From positions 50,096,354 through 50,160,353 of the forward strand of contig NC_065536.1 in assembly GCF_932294415.1 (NCBI RefSeq): a DNA stretch of 64,000 nucleotides, written 5' to 3'. Shown here in pieces: positions 11,701 through 23,485 of this stretch (positions within the stretch are counted from its first letter, which is position 1; the number at the start of each line of letters is the position of its first letter). A program made the position numbers and the translations under genes. A model generated the notes under the pieces. That model did not search any database. It saw only the letters and a list, made by a program, of their open reading frames with translations, and was not told the origin of the DNA. Origin of the DNA: Quercus robur (Eukaryota; Streptophyta; Magnoliopsida; Fagales; Fagaceae).

Positions 11701-12669
11701 TTAGAAGAAAGGTCTACACTTGTCTGCTGATCGAAAGATGAATCGATTTAGAGCAGCAGTCATCTCTATTAATTTCTGGACCTTTTTGGGATTCCGAGGT
11801 GGCTGTAAATTGTTGATTGCTTTAATCTGGTCAGGGTTGACTTCAATTCCGCAGTGTATAACCATGTACCCCAAGAACTTCCCTGATTCGACACCAAAAG
11901 AATACTTAGAAGCATTAAGTCGCAGCTTGTGTTTCCTCACGATCTCAAAGATATTCCCGAGGTCATTAACGTGCTCATATTCCAACTTACTCTTGACCAC
12001 CATGTCGTCTATATAAATCTCAATGTTTTTCCCTAACTGTGGCTTAAACATCTTGGCCATCATCCTCTAATAAGTAGACCTTGCATTCTTCAGACCAAAG
12101 GGCATCACCTTGTAGTGGTAATTTCCAGTAGGAGTGACAAAAGCTGTTTTCTCTTGATCATCCAAGGCTAAAGGTATCTGATGGTACCCTTGAAAGGCAT
12201 CCAAAAAGCTCATTCGAGGATGGCCTACAGTTGCGTCTACTAGCTGATCAATTCGAGGCATGGGGAAGGGGTCCTTTGGACAAGCTTTATTCAAATTTGT
12301 GAAGTCTACACATACCCGCCACTTCCCATTCTTCTTCTTTACTACCACTATATTAGCCAACCATTCAGGGTAGAATACTTCTTTAATAGCCTCAACCTGC
12401 TTAAGCTTGTTCACCTCCTCCTTGACAGCATTAGAATGCTCTTTAGATGAGCGCTTAGGTGGTTGTTTCCTAGGGAGGATAGTCAGGTTGACATTCAGAT
12501 GATGGAAAATGAAGTTTGGATCCACCCCAGGAGCTTCATAGGCATGCCATGCGAACACATCAATATTCCTTCTTAGAAACACTAATAATTCTTCCTTCTC
12601 TCGAAGAGGCAACTGAGCTCCAATTTGAAAAAACTTCTCCAGATCACCGTCTATAGCAATTTCCTCCAA
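11701..12669 (-). pseudogene. Ty3/gypsy reverse transcriptase
   Basis: Two open segments (12067-12669 and 11701-12063) in the same frame, separated only by a TAG at about 12064-12066 where a Gln codon is expected. Diagnostic motifs are KKKNGKWRVCVDFTNLN, FLDAFQGYHQI, MPFGLKNA and the catalytic YIDDMVVKS (near 12012). The polymerase Asp residues are still present, so this is the best-preserved part of the element. Reverse transcriptase copies element RNA into DNA. The substitution type (CAG to TAG) fits decay of methylated DNA. Confidence 0.95.
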
Positions 12670-12869
12670 CCTCTCACACTTTGCCTCTTCTGATGCTGCA
12701 TCCGTAGATAGGACCGGGATCCTTGATTGTTATGAGCCCCCTTCAGCAGAGGCCGAGGACTCAGTTGCAGGCTAATGCATAATTGCAGCCACAAGGCACT
12801 GCCTAGCCATGGATTGACTCCCCACAAGCTTTTCAATCCGGTCCCCCAAGGGATACTTCACCTTCAAGT

Positions 12870-13449
12870 GTAGAATTGAAGAAATGGCTCTTAGGGCATG
12901 AAGTCATGGTCTGGCCACAATGGCTGTATATGGAGAATATGCATCCACCACAATGAAGTCCACTTCAACCACTTCTGAACCTGCCTACATGGGCAATCTA
13001 ATTTGACCCCTTGGGACGACAACTTTCCCATCAAAACTCACCAAAAGTGAATCATAAGCTGTCAGATCCTCAGGCTTTAAGTTCGACCCTCTGTACAAGT
13101 CAAGGTACATAATCTCTACACCACTGCCCTGGCCTACCATTACCCTCTTCACACCATACCCTCCTATTCTGAGGGTGACCACCAAAGCATCATCATGTGG
13201 CTAGATGATTCCAATCTTGTCTTCATCCGAAAAACTCAGCGCCAGTCGGATCTCCACTCTAGCCCTCTTCACCTCAAAATTAGAGTCCTTGGCGGGTAGC
13301 CGAGCTACAGACATCACCCTGGAAGGATGAGAACCAGTTCTCCCAGGTATAGTAAAGATGACATTAATTGTGCCCAAAGGTGGCCTTGAAAGAGCGCTCC
13401 CCTGAGCCCCTGACCTTGCTTGGTCTCCTTGCTTGTTGGGCTGATACAA
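12870..13449 (-). pseudogene. Tat aspartic protease region
   Basis: The region between gag and RT. It contains GTINVIFTIPGRTG upstream and the retropepsin-like core DALVVTLRIGGYGVKRVMV followed by GQGSGVEIMY. The catalytic Asp of the DxG motif has become Gly (codon 13132-13134), and the frame closes at about 12985, so the protease could not process a polyprotein. It continues toward RT through a linker with several stops (about 12670-12980). Assignment rests on position and the partial motif. Confidence 0.75.
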
Positions 13450-13489
13450 AAACTACTATAACCTTCCCTCTCTGACCAATTGCTTTAGA

Positions 13490-14741
13490 TGGTTTCACAG
13501 AGTTTTGTAGTCCTCGGTGGTATGCCCTCACTTCTGGTGATATTGGCAATGAAGACTTTAGTTGTGCCTCATAGAGTCTCCTCCCATTTTATTTGGCCAT
13601 TTGAAGTATGGCTTATTTTTAATCTTCTCCAGGACTTGATGTACTAGCTCTCGGAATACCGTGTTTACCACTTGAGGAGCCGTAGACCTAGATTTCCTAG
13701 CAAAATCCTTTCAGGGCTTGCTATTGTTGTATCTGTCCGACCTGAAATACCTTATCTCCTAAGGGATAACCTTACCCTTCCCCTTACCTTGCTGTTGGTC
13801 TTCCTCGACCCGCTTATACTCATTAATGCGATCCATAAGCCAACGCACACTCCTTACCGACTTCTTAGCCAAGGATTTTCTCAAATCATGCTTAGTAGGC
13901 AGGTCGACCTTGAAGATCCTTATAGCCACATCATCAAAATCCCTATCAATCTCATTAAACATCTCCTAGTATCTGTCCAAGTACGTTTTCAAGGTCTCAC
14001 ATTCTCACATGGACATGGATAATAGAGAATCTAAGGGCTGAGGAACCTTATTGCACGTAATAAAACGAGACCCAAACGCTTAGGTGAGCTCCTTAAAGGA
14101 GTTAATAGAACCTGCACCTAAACCTTCAAACCACTTCATTGCTACAAGTCTCAAGCTGGATAGGAATACCTTGCACATCAAGGTCTCATTCTTAGAGTGT
14201 ACAGTCATTCTCTGGTTGAGGTGACTTACGTGCTCCACAAGGTCTGTATGACCATTGTACATGGTAAACGTGGGCTGAGTGAATCGCTGAGGAAGTTTCC
14301 CTCCCTCAATCTTGCATGTGAAAGATGATTTGAAAATTTGGTTGAGCGCTCTGCTCATCGCATCATTCCCCAAGCCTTTGGAAGATGAGCTCATGTTTCT
14401 ACGTTCATGGTGTAGTCCTCATCATACAAGAAAGACTCACTGGGGAGAGTCCTCGATCTGGGCCTGTAACTGCCATCTTCTTCCTCACTGGAAGAAAAAA
14501 CAGACCTTGAGGGAGATTTTCTTCGTCGTTCACGGCGTAACTTCCTCCGCAAATGATCAATCTCTAGCTGTATGTTTCTAGCATTCTCCTCATGAGAGAT
14601 GTGGCTGTCACCTCGAGACTGGCTCCTAGTATGGGTAGTGTGCACACTTCCCTCCCGGTCCCTTCTTTGTTCAAGATCACGGAAGTGATCCTGACGTTGA
14701 GACCCCGTAGATTCTACCTGGTATAGACCTAAACCTACCAT
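13490..14741 (-). pseudogene. Tat gag, degenerate
   Basis: Three open pieces: 14391-14741 (Arg/Ser/Glu-rich N-terminus, coiled-coil-like), 14080-14394 (core with PQRFTQPTFTMYNGHTD and MKWFEGL, the retrotransposon gag fold) and 13759-13962 (LRKSLAKK...MDRINEYKRVEE). A remnant of the Tat zinc knuckle follows near 13500-13560 (CQYH...GHTTEDY), with the last Cys replaced by Tyr. Frameshifts separate the pieces. Gag would package element RNA into particles. Confidence 0.88.
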
Positions 14742-14775
14742 CGTTGAACGTTAGACTCAGTATAACACCAGAAAT

Positions 14776-14793
14776 CCCCACAGACAGTGCCAA
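14776..14793 (-). promoter_or_regulatory. Primer-binding site of the Tat element
   Basis: On the minus strand TTGGCACTGTCTGTGGGG begins two bases inside the LTR end. Position and the TTGG start are right for a tRNA primer site, and it resembles sites known from Tat-lineage elements. The tRNA was not identified. Confidence 0.7.
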
Positions 14794-14794
14794 T

Positions 14795-15592
14795 TGTAAG
14801 GTCGCAATTTGGGTCCCTAGCCCAAGTGATGGATGAACTTAGGCCCAAAAAGTCCAATATAATGAATTTGTAGAGATTGGGTTGGAAAACTAGACTTTAA
14901 TGAGTTGGACAACAAATAAAATGGATTCAGATGACAAGAAAAGGAAGATAGATTGATTTAAACTAAAGAAAATCGTCCTCGGCAAAGTCCGAGAAGATCA
15001 GTTCTTATATATTTCTCTCAAGTTGGATTACAGACTCAGTTCTTGACTGCTACAGTGTTTTTTTTCTTAATTTCTCGATCCCCTTTTCTTAGGGTATCTC
15101 TTCCATTTCATACTATCTTCACCTTCCATCTCCACCCTCCATGTGCAGATCAGATTGTTGATGTTGATTCTTGTCCCATCAGCACCTTCCTGAAATCTTT
15201 GAGAAGTAGTTTTAAGGCTGAAAGTTACTGTTCAGGTATCACTTCATAATTAATGCAGCCAGAGAATTAGTTGCAGAGCATTTAATGTGGTGGTAACAGC
15301 TTTCCCTTTAGATGTTTCATGACTTTCCCCTATCCTAGTCCTTCCTGATACTTATCCTCATCCATGGAATGATACAGAACGTTACTCTTAATGGCAAATC
15401 ATACCCTCTAACCTCGGCTTTGCTCAACCAAGGAAGGATTCTTCCTCGGACCACCATTCTAGATGACTTTAATCGGATTTCACTTCTTCAATTACTAACA
15501 CGGATCCTCATGAAAGTATTTATCCATCCTCGAATTGGGCCCCTGGCCCAATATATACATAAATACGAGCTCCTGGGCCTATCACCCCTACA
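14795..15592 (-). repeat. Right LTR (5' LTR of the Tat element)
   Basis: 798 bp, TG...CA termini. On the minus strand this is the upstream, promoter-bearing LTR; a TATATA motif lies near its start at about 15550. Flanked on the right by the TATAT target duplication and the rest of the (AT)n tract. Confidence 0.93.
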
Positions 15593-16600
15593 TATATATA
15601 TATATATATATATATATGAAAGTAGTAGTTGGAATAAAACTATAGCGTATACTCTATTATTGTTTCAAAACTATCGAAGGTAAATACATCAAACTTTGGT
15701 TTACTTTTCTTCTTTTGTACCCATAGAGTTAAACAAATGTTAAATGTAAGAAAACTAAAATGTCAGAGATAAACAAATTGAATGGGTAAAATAAAAATAT
15801 AAAATAAAAATTTTACAACACGAATATGAAGTAAGGAGTTGTTGTAGAGATTTCTAATCCTTGAAAACTCTTCTCATAATCATAAAATCAAATACTAGCC
15901 ACCCATTGCTCTAAAGTGATCACATTGTCGGCAAGCCACATAAAAGCATATCAGCCATAAACTTTAGAAATCCAATGGAAAATTTGAAGTTGGGGAAAAT
16001 TAAAGAAAAAATAAGAAGGGAAAGGACTTTCCAAATCTTATGCCACTTTGGCAACTTTTGTAGAGGTAGAGAAAGAGCAATTGGAAATTTAGTGTTTAAA
16101 ATAACTTAGTTAATTGTAAGAGTGGCAATTGAAGGGTTTGAATTTCAAAAAAGCCAATCAGTTTTGACGGGGAAAAGGAAGAGTTGAGAATTGGAAGAGG
16201 GCTGAAGTAATGGTGGGTTGAACTTAATGAGTTAGAGAATGTGTAAAGTTGCACTATTTATTTATATATTAATATTGTTTAAAAAATAAAGTAAAAATGT
16301 GACATGGCCAATTATGTAGCTCAACTAGAGTGTAGCAACAATAAAAGCAAATGAGCCAACAAGTACTAATCCAATGGGCACCCTTTATCCTTGCAAGTGT
16401 GTGTTAGAGCCTTAGAAGGTAAGGTCGATTATTTAAGATCCATTTGATGCATGTGTAACTTGCCCATCTATATAATATTTAAAAGTTGAAGCATAACATT
16501 AATATTATTACGTTCCTATTAAGCCATTTCTCAAAAAAAAAAAAAAAAAAAAAACGTTCCTTTTAAGCCACATTATTGGTTACGTTACCCTTTTTTTATT
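15593..16600. other. AT-rich stretch without a gene
   Basis: I see nothing coding. It begins with the remaining (TA)n tract. A short duplication (cgttcc-tt-taagcca) at about 16512 and 16554 brackets a poly(A) run. Confidence 0.6.
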
Positions 16601-16604
16601 TATT

Positions 16605-16746
16605 GATTTGTTCCTCTAATTTTTTTATAATATTAAATATATTAACCATCCAAGATATTTTCAGAAAAAAAAAAATGTCCAAGATGAATGAGTAAAATCA
16701 ATTTGTTAATATATTTAAGATTATAAAAAAATTAGAGGAACAAATC
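16605..16746. repeat. 142-bp foldback (inverted repeat)
   Basis: Arms 16605-16646 and 16705-16746 are reverse complements over 42 bp with one mismatch, separated by a 58-bp A-rich loop. The arms carry gatttgttcctctaa. The transcript would form a near-perfect hairpin. It could be a tiny foldback transposon or a small-RNA precursor; nothing here decides. Confidence 0.85.
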
Positions 16747-16759
16747 AACTTAAAAAAAT

Positions 16760-17237
16760 GGTGATGTGCCCGATGATTCGGTCTGTTTAATCTAGTTTCA
16801 TTCAATTTGGTCCATTATATTATATTTGAAGTAATATCCATTCATTGACACTCCATTTGGACAGTTAAAATAGTAATTCCCTACAAATTAAAACAATAAG
16901 GGTGAAATTGTCAAGATGATCGAATCGACTAATGGTACAATTGAGTTGATCCTGTGGGAATCCATAAGGAAGTTTGATAATACTTAATTTCATATCTTAG
17001 ATAAAATCTGTCCACACCCAATATAGGTCTACTCACTAATCACTCTCGGCTTCTTATAAATCATGACAAATATAATTATAATTTTTTATTATATTATATG
17101 GTGATGTGGCCGATCATTCGATCCAGTTTGATCTAGTTAGGTGCAATTCCATCAAATTTGGTTCATTATATTATTTGAAGTCATATTCATTTATTGGCAA
17201 CCCATTTTGGACATTGAAAATAGTAATTCCCAAAAAC
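16760..17237 (+). repeat. Direct duplication of about 130 bp
   Basis: About 16760-16880 and 17098-17237 are diverged direct copies, both beginning ggtgatgtg-ccgat-attcg and containing ggt-cattatatta and ttttggac-tt-aaaatagtaattccc. The copies are spaced about 340 bp apart. No coding content. Confidence 0.7.
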
Positions 17238-17399
17238 ACTTCGTATATAATAAAATAATATTATCCAAGTCATACTATGTAATAATAAAATAATATTATA
17301 TTCTTATATATTCTTTTTAATTATTTATAATGCAATAGAATAATATTTAACAATTAAAGAGGAAAAAAAAAACGTAAAAAATTTATCAAGCTAAAGCAA

Positions 17400-17660
17400 A
17401 GATGCAATAAAAAAAATCCACCAAAAAATTGAGAGAGAGAGAGAGAGAAATAACCTTTTTTGTGAGGTAAAATTATGCATAGGATAGGAGAGAAAATGAT
17501 AAATTTATATTAAGAGGATGAGAATAAGAAGAAACAAATTAAAGGAAGATCGAGAGAAAGAAAAAGAGTGATATTAAAGTAGAGAGTAGTGGGAAGATAA
17601 AAAGGGTAAAGGGAATGAGAAATGTTGGAAAAAGTAAAAATGTTAAAAAATAATTGAGTA
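17400..17660 (-). repeat. Inverted copy of the window's left-end repeat
   Basis: The reverse complement aligns by eye with about 90-290, sharing taacatttttactttt-like, cttcc-actgct, atatcactctt and cttattctcatc blocks. It abuts the solo LTR that follows. The repeat family is unknown. Confidence 0.6.
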
Positions 17661-17716
17661 CAATTTTTTGAGGTCAAATTTTATTTATTTAAATTTAAGT
17701 AAAATATCATATGTTT

Positions 17717-18509
17717 TGTAGGGACACGATTCTCAAACGGCCCAACAATGACGTTGGGCTCGCACGTGGAGGATCCCTCACAATAAGATTTGTAGAGAGT
17801 GGGCTTGAAAGGCTAGTATTTGGTCACAGGGCGTTGGTCCAAACCGGACTTTAGGAAACTCAGATAAGAAAAGGCTTCAGATAAGAAAAGGCTTCAGCCT
17901 GGATATCCAAGCCTTACTGCTTTGTAACTTGAGGGATTGGACTCCTCGGATCATGTCCGAGGAGCACTAATGTCTTTCTCCGGTTACCCGACGGTGGGTT
18001 TTTCGTGGTGGTTTGCGTATATTATCCGGGCATTCTCATTCCTGGAGTTTTTCCCAGGAAGTCAGATGGGGACCTCTACTTCGTTACCTTATGTTTCCTT
18101 TTATATTATCCCACGTTTGCTGTCCTTCGTCCACGTGTAGGGTTAATTTTTCCAGGACTGATATTTGTCCCGTCAGTCTAATCCCGCAATTGTTGGGGAT
18201 GGTTGATAAAGCTGAAGAATACTGCTATGTTAGGTGCGGAGCCTTATCTAGGAAGGGTAATATGGGTAAATCTCCCAAGATATTTTAGATCTCCCCATGG
18301 ATTTTTCTTATAGCTCTTTTTTACCCCTCTTCCTAAGGTAGCTTTGGGTCTGCCGAGGACTAAACTGTCCTCAGCTGCATCTCTGGGCCACCTTCAGCCT
18401 TATATTTTCAAGCTTGGGCCATAATACTTGGGCCATAATCTTTTTCGGCTTGGGCCTGTGGACTTCCCATGAGCAAGCGGGTCTGGCCCATAAATTACCG
18501 GGCCCCACA
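17717..18509 (+). mobile_element. Solo LTR with perfect TSD, Ty3/gypsy-like
   Basis: 793 bp starting TGTAGGGACACG and ending GGGCCCCACA, flanked by TGTTT on both sides (17712-17716, 18510-18514). No internal retroelement sequence is attached, so it is a solo LTR left by recombination. It shares a tgtagagagtggg segment (near 17790) with the Tat LTR (near 4130), suggesting a related family. It contains a 17-bp tandem duplication (agataagaaaaggcttc) near 17862-17896. Confidence 0.92.
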
Positions 18510-18721
18510 TGTTTAATTTTTAAAAATAAAAAAGGAGAGAAAATATAAATAATTAAATGGTTTGAGTTGGGTATGAATTTGGGTAAGATTAACAGGTCTA
18601 AGTCTAAATTTATTAGGACTATATTTGAGTATAAAATTTTGTGGACTATAGCAGTTGATACTGCTAATCCATAACTGAAAGAAAAATCAAACAAGAAATG
18701 AGTGTCCTATAACTAAAAGAA

Positions 18722-18918
18722 AATTTTAAAGATTTTTTTTTTTTTTTTTTTTTTTTTTAGAGTTTTAATCTATAACTCCTGATGATAGCTCTTTTATTAT
18801 CAAACCAAGATACCAGTCGGTTTTTGGTGTAAGTAGGGATTGAACCCCAAATTTCTTATTCTAAAGAAATTATAATAAAACGACACACATATAAGTCAGC
18901 TTGAGTTATATTTAGGGT
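18722..18918 (-). mobile_element. Probable tRNA-derived SINE
   Basis: Read on the minus strand, a B-box-like GGTTCAATCCC (about 18833-18843) is followed about 80 bases later by AAAACTCT and then a poly(A) tail (the T-run at 18730-18758). A weak A-box-like AACTCAAGCTG lies upstream near 18900. The length of about 190 bp fits plant SINEs. I could not find a clear target duplication. Confidence 0.5.
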
Positions 18919-19115
18919 GTGTTTGAATATCGCTTATTTTGCTGAAACTGAAAAATTATTATTGAAAGTACTGTAAATAAATATAAAAGTTAGTTGAAAT
19001 AATACAGTGAGACTCATGAATAGTGCAAAAAAGTGTAGTGAAGCCCATGAATAGTAGCAAAAATAAGCTGAATAGTGAAATAATTTTAATTTTTAATCCT
19101 AACTCAAACGCACAC
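18915..19115 (+). mobile_element. Tourist-like MITE, copy A (201 bp)
   Basis: Starts GGGTGTGTTTGAATA and ends with the inverted TCAAACGCACAC. Flanked by TTA at 18912-18914 and 19116-19118, the target duplication of PIF/Harbinger-type MITEs. The inner part carries cttattttgctgaaactg and catgaatagt blocks shared with four other copies in the window. Confidence 0.9.
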
Positions 19116-19118
19116 TTA

Positions 19119-19319
19119 GGGTCTGTTTGGGATCCGATTATTTTGCTGAAACTGAAAACTTTTTACTGAAAGTATTGTAGATAAAGATAAAAGTTTGGTG
19201 AAATGGTATAGTGATACTTATAAATAGTACCAAAAAGTGTAGTGGGACCCATAAATAGTAGCAAAAATAAGCTAAATAGTAAAATAAGTTGGCAAATTTC
19301 ATCCATACCAAATGCACAA
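19119..19319 (+). mobile_element. Tourist-like MITE, copy B (201 bp), in tandem with copy A
   Basis: Starts GGGTCTGTTTGGGATC right after the TTA that ends copy A and finishes before TTA at 19320-19322. Same length, orientation and family as copy A, so the two form a head-to-tail dimer sharing one TTA. Confidence 0.9.
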
Positions 19320-19326
19320 TTAGTGT

Positions 19327-19360
<34 letters not shown>

Positions 19361-19690
19361 TAATTATTAGGGGTGACAAAATCAACCAAAACCTACTAAT
19401 TCACCCAAATTCTCCAGAAATTATAAGATCCTCATGGTGGACAAGTGATGTGGTTCATCATTTTATTAAAAGACTCCTACTTATTTAAAATTGCTGAGTC
19501 AATTTTTTTTAAAAAAACAGAAACTGATTAGTGACTTGGCAATTTTAAACAAGTGTGAAAGTTTTAGTGAAATGGTGGACAAATGACGTAGTCTACCATG
19601 AGGACGATATAATTTCTCCAAATTCTCCTACTCTAATAAACCCAAACCTACCTAATTATTAATTGAGTTTAATGAACATTAAGCCAATTA

Positions 19691-20259
19691 GAGCATTCGC
19701 ATCAAAAAATACTACTCTATTCTATTTTACCATTCTAAAAAGTCACTTTATCAATTATACAATACCATTTTTCAATACACCTAACATTTACTCATTAAAA
19801 TAATATATTTTCACAATAAAATATAATTTTTGTTTTTTTGTTTTTTCCCAATTTTCTCCTCCACACGCGTGTACCTTCCATAATCCTCCACCATCATCCA
19901 TATCAACTCAACTTCTCCACACAACAACTCCATCATCCATATCAACCTAGATCGGCGAAACAAAAAAGAAAAAAAAAAAAAAAAAAAAACCATCATGCTG
20001 ATCACAACGCCACAGCCACCACAACGCTGATCACATATACCAACTAACCCAAAAAAAAAAAAAAAAAAACCTTTAACACCCACATCAATCACAATGCCAC
20101 AGCCACCATAGCTCCACCGATCTTCAGCACGCCAATCTCCACCACGCCGATCTCCACTGTTGTCAACACTCACGCCGATCTCCACCGTCGTCAAAACCCA
20201 CACCCACATCAGTCACAATCCCACCACCACTAGAGAGAGAGATAGAGAAACCCACAATC

Positions 20260-20300
<41 letters not shown>

Positions 20301-20514
20301 CGGGGTTAAAAAAAGAGGAGAGAGAGTATTAAATATTATTATTTAAGTTTAGAATTGTGTTATAGTATAATTCTAAAGGTAGAATTGTACTGTAGCACAA
20401 TTCCAAAAATTTTTATAATAATTTTCTTTTACAATCTAGATGTTGAGATCTTTTGGGTTTAAAATGCCAAACTCACCTTACATTTGGCATTTGCAATGCC
20501 CAGGGCGGATGCTC
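19691..20514. mobile_element. Candidate TIR-bounded element with repeat-rich interior
   Basis: The left edge GAGCATTCGCATC is matched in inverted orientation by the right edge (GAGCATCCGCC on the minus strand). The interior holds A-runs, an (AG)n tract at about 20262-20296 and degenerate repeats of cgccgatctccac. No coding capacity. The target duplication was not resolved, so the superfamily is open. Confidence 0.5.
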
Positions 20515-22761
20515 ATAAGACCAAGTGAACTTAAATAAAAATTGGGCTTCAACTGAAAACACAATTGGACCCAGGTAACCCAAAAAAAACCCAATTTTCA
20601 GCCCAGCCCTCTCACCCATTCTCATTTCTCAGCCCTCGACTCTCTCTCCCTCAGCCCCTTTTCGTTTCTCTCTCTTCAAGAATTTAGGGATTAGGGTTTT
20701 CGAATCTGATGCCTGTGATTTTCCTTCGCTTTCTTTCATTTTCTCACCTGCCAAACACATGTTAATTACTATTATTAAGAGGGTCTGTGAAGGAGTTTTC
20801 ATTAATTCCCACTCTGAGTCTAACCTAAAGTGATTTTCTTTTACTTTCTCAGCTGCCAAACAAATCTAATTTTCTCTCTCACTCACTTTTTCAGACCGTG
20901 TTGTCTCTTGCCTTTGTTTCAAGTAAGTGTCTTTCAAAAATTGGCTCTTTCTCAATATGTAATTCTTCATTGTGTAGCTCTAGTGTTTGATGATTTACTT
21001 CTGTGATTTTTTCCTCTTTTACCTTTTTGTGTTCTGTAGAAATTGCCTTTTGGGTTCTGTTATTCTTTCCTATTTTTTTTTTGTGTGAATTTGATTTGTA
21101 TATATTTATAATGGTTAGAATTAGCTTGGTGTGTGGGAAATATCTTTTACAAGCTAATTTTCAATTGGATATTGCTGGGAATTAAAGTAGTTATTTGAAC
21201 ACACATAAGGGTAGAAAGCTGGTTGATTGTTCATTTTGTACAATTTGAATATGTTTGCATCTCAGAGTTCCCTTATTTTTTCTGCAATATCTCAAATGCT
21301 AGTTCTAGTGTGTTCTACCTTTTCCTTTATCCTGTGATTCTCATATTTCTAAGCATTTTTAAAATTTTTAGGGTCCAGAAAATTTAATACCTGCCATATG
21401 AAGTTGAGAACAACTTATGAAAAGGTATAGAGTCTTCTAAGCTAAGATTATGTAGGCATTGAAATGAGTGTTGAGTATCAACATGGATATAATGTCTAAC
21501 AAGGAAATTTGGAACAATTAAGATGTTATGGTGCATTCATATAAGTAGGAGGTCTTTAACTATAATGAGCAAGAAATTTTCTTGTAGATGTTCAACAATG
21601 CTAACAAGAAAACTGCTAGTGTTATAGGCCTTCATATCTGTCCTAAAAGATTACATCCATAATCTGGGAAGTGCAGGATGTGACAAATATAGAGGCAAAT
21701 GTATCAGCAATAATCGCAGCAAACTAGGGGGTTAAAAAAAGAAGCACACAGCAGTGGATTATCAGATTTGCAGTTCTTTTTTCATGTTAAAAATCAGAAA
21801 GTCTTCGGATATGAAGATCATTGCTTCTTTATAAATGCAAGGCCTTTCATTTTAGTATATTATTGACTCTCCAAAAATCCTTTATAAATGAATTAATTTA
21901 TGATATATATATATATATATATATTTTTTTTTTTCTGTAACGCAACAATTTAAGTTGATTGAAGCTAATTGCTATCATAGCAAGGGAAAGCTTGATTTTG
22001 TGTGAAGTTAATTGATATCCTCAAGGCATTTTGACAAGAAAATGCAGCATGTGAAACATAAGAGTTTGAAATTCCTTTTTGTTCCCAGGGTGGTCTATAA
22101 ATATTTATTTAAAATTATCAAAAAAGAAAAGCAAAGATGACCTGTTTCAAATTCTGTATAATATTTGTTAATTGGTCACCCAGCCTTTTGTATCCCATAA
22201 CAATTAACAATATAATATTGTTCCTCCTTTAACTAAACATGCATTGTTATATGGAAATGATAATGATCCTATCCATGTCTGTGTATTGATATGATGGACA
22301 TGAGTTCATTTGTATGATCTTTGACATGCTAGTTTTAACCTCAGCTCAAGTCTAATCATTTGAATGGTTCAACATGCTGAATTTTTGTTGTTGTAACACT
22401 TCATTGGTCATGTCAGTTAGTATATTGTCCATGTCATTATTGGTGTTGCAGTAACTAAGAGGTGGAATTTTGAACAATGGCAATGGTATAAATACATGTG
22501 ATTTCTAGTTAGATGTGCTGCTGTTAAACAGGTGATAGACGAATCTGCAAAGTTTGACATTCTTCTAAAGGTCAAGAGGGGAAGCAAATAAGAGAAGTTT
22601 AAAGTGGAAGTTAATGAAGGTAGCTTCCACTTGAATCAGATGGAACTTCACAGAGTCCTAATTTCATTGTTCAGTGGGTATACCGATGGTGTTATCAGAG
22701 CGTGGGGCATTGGTTGCTACCAGTAAAGCTTCAGAAATTTGATATGCATTTCTGTTTTGAG
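20515..22761. other. Gene-free stretch, possibly transcribed
   Basis: It begins with a CT-rich leader-like segment (20600-20930, ctctctcccctc and ttagggattagggtttt) followed by intron-like T-rich DNA, an (AT)n at about 21904 and a less AT-rich part at 22460-22740. No ORF of useful length and no recognised domain. It could be a non-coding transcript or a decayed gene. Confidence 0.4.
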
Positions 22762-23083
22762 CTATGTTGCATGGACACTAACACGGGTATGGATACGATA
22801 CGGGTACGGGTACGGGGGTACAGTAATTTTTGAAAAACAAGGGTACAACACGTCTAGGATACGGCAATTAATTAATTAATAAATATATTTAGGTATATTT
22901 TTAGACAAAATATGTTTATTTTAGGATTTAAATTAAGTAATAACAGCAAATAAGTACAATAACACTACAAAAATGTTGTCTAAAATACAATTTTTGTTCC
23001 ATTACTAAATTACTAAACCCATAAGATAGATAAAACCAAATAATAAATAAATAAATAAACAAACCTATAAAATAAGTAACTAT

Positions 23084-23121
<38 letters not shown>

Positions 23122-23444
23122 CAAAGAAAGAGAGTCGAAAGACCAAAAGGTAGAGAACCCAAAATTTGCAGGGAGAGAAATGACGGAGGGAGAGAGAAGG
23201 AGGTTTGAGGTCGTCAGAGGCTGGAGGGGATTGGTTATTGACGATCTACTCCAAGAAGGCACAATGCATAGTTTAGATTAGAGAGAGAAACAGTAGAGGG
23301 AGAGAAAAGGAGCTTTGGGGTCGCTAGAGGGGGTTTGGTTGTCATCGAGAAGGCACACCACACGGATCAGATTAGAGAGCTGAGGGAAAGAGAGAGATCA
23401 GATCAGAGAACTGAGGAAAAGAGAAAGGCATTGGTCCAAATCCT

Positions 23445-23485
<41 letters not shown>

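Larger units (their letters stand above)
4049..15592 (-). mobile_element. Full-length Ty3/gypsy retrotransposon, Tat-type, minus strand
   Basis: An 11.5-kb element bounded by two LTRs (4049-4870 and 14795-15592) that start TGTA and end TACA on either strand. It is flanked by TATAT on both sides (4044-4048, 15593-15597), so it entered an (AT)n tract. Read on the minus strand the order is PBS, gag, protease, reverse transcriptase, RNase H, a second archaeal-type RNase H, integrase, an 81-bp tandem array, then an extra ORF in the opposite sense. The dual RNase H and the extra ORF between integrase and the 3' LTR are features known for the Tat lineage of Ty3/gypsy. Every coding region is broken by stops or frameshifts, and by eye the LTRs differ at about 74 of roughly 785 aligned sites (about 9%), many of them transitions, so the copy is old and immobile. 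Confidence 0.95.
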
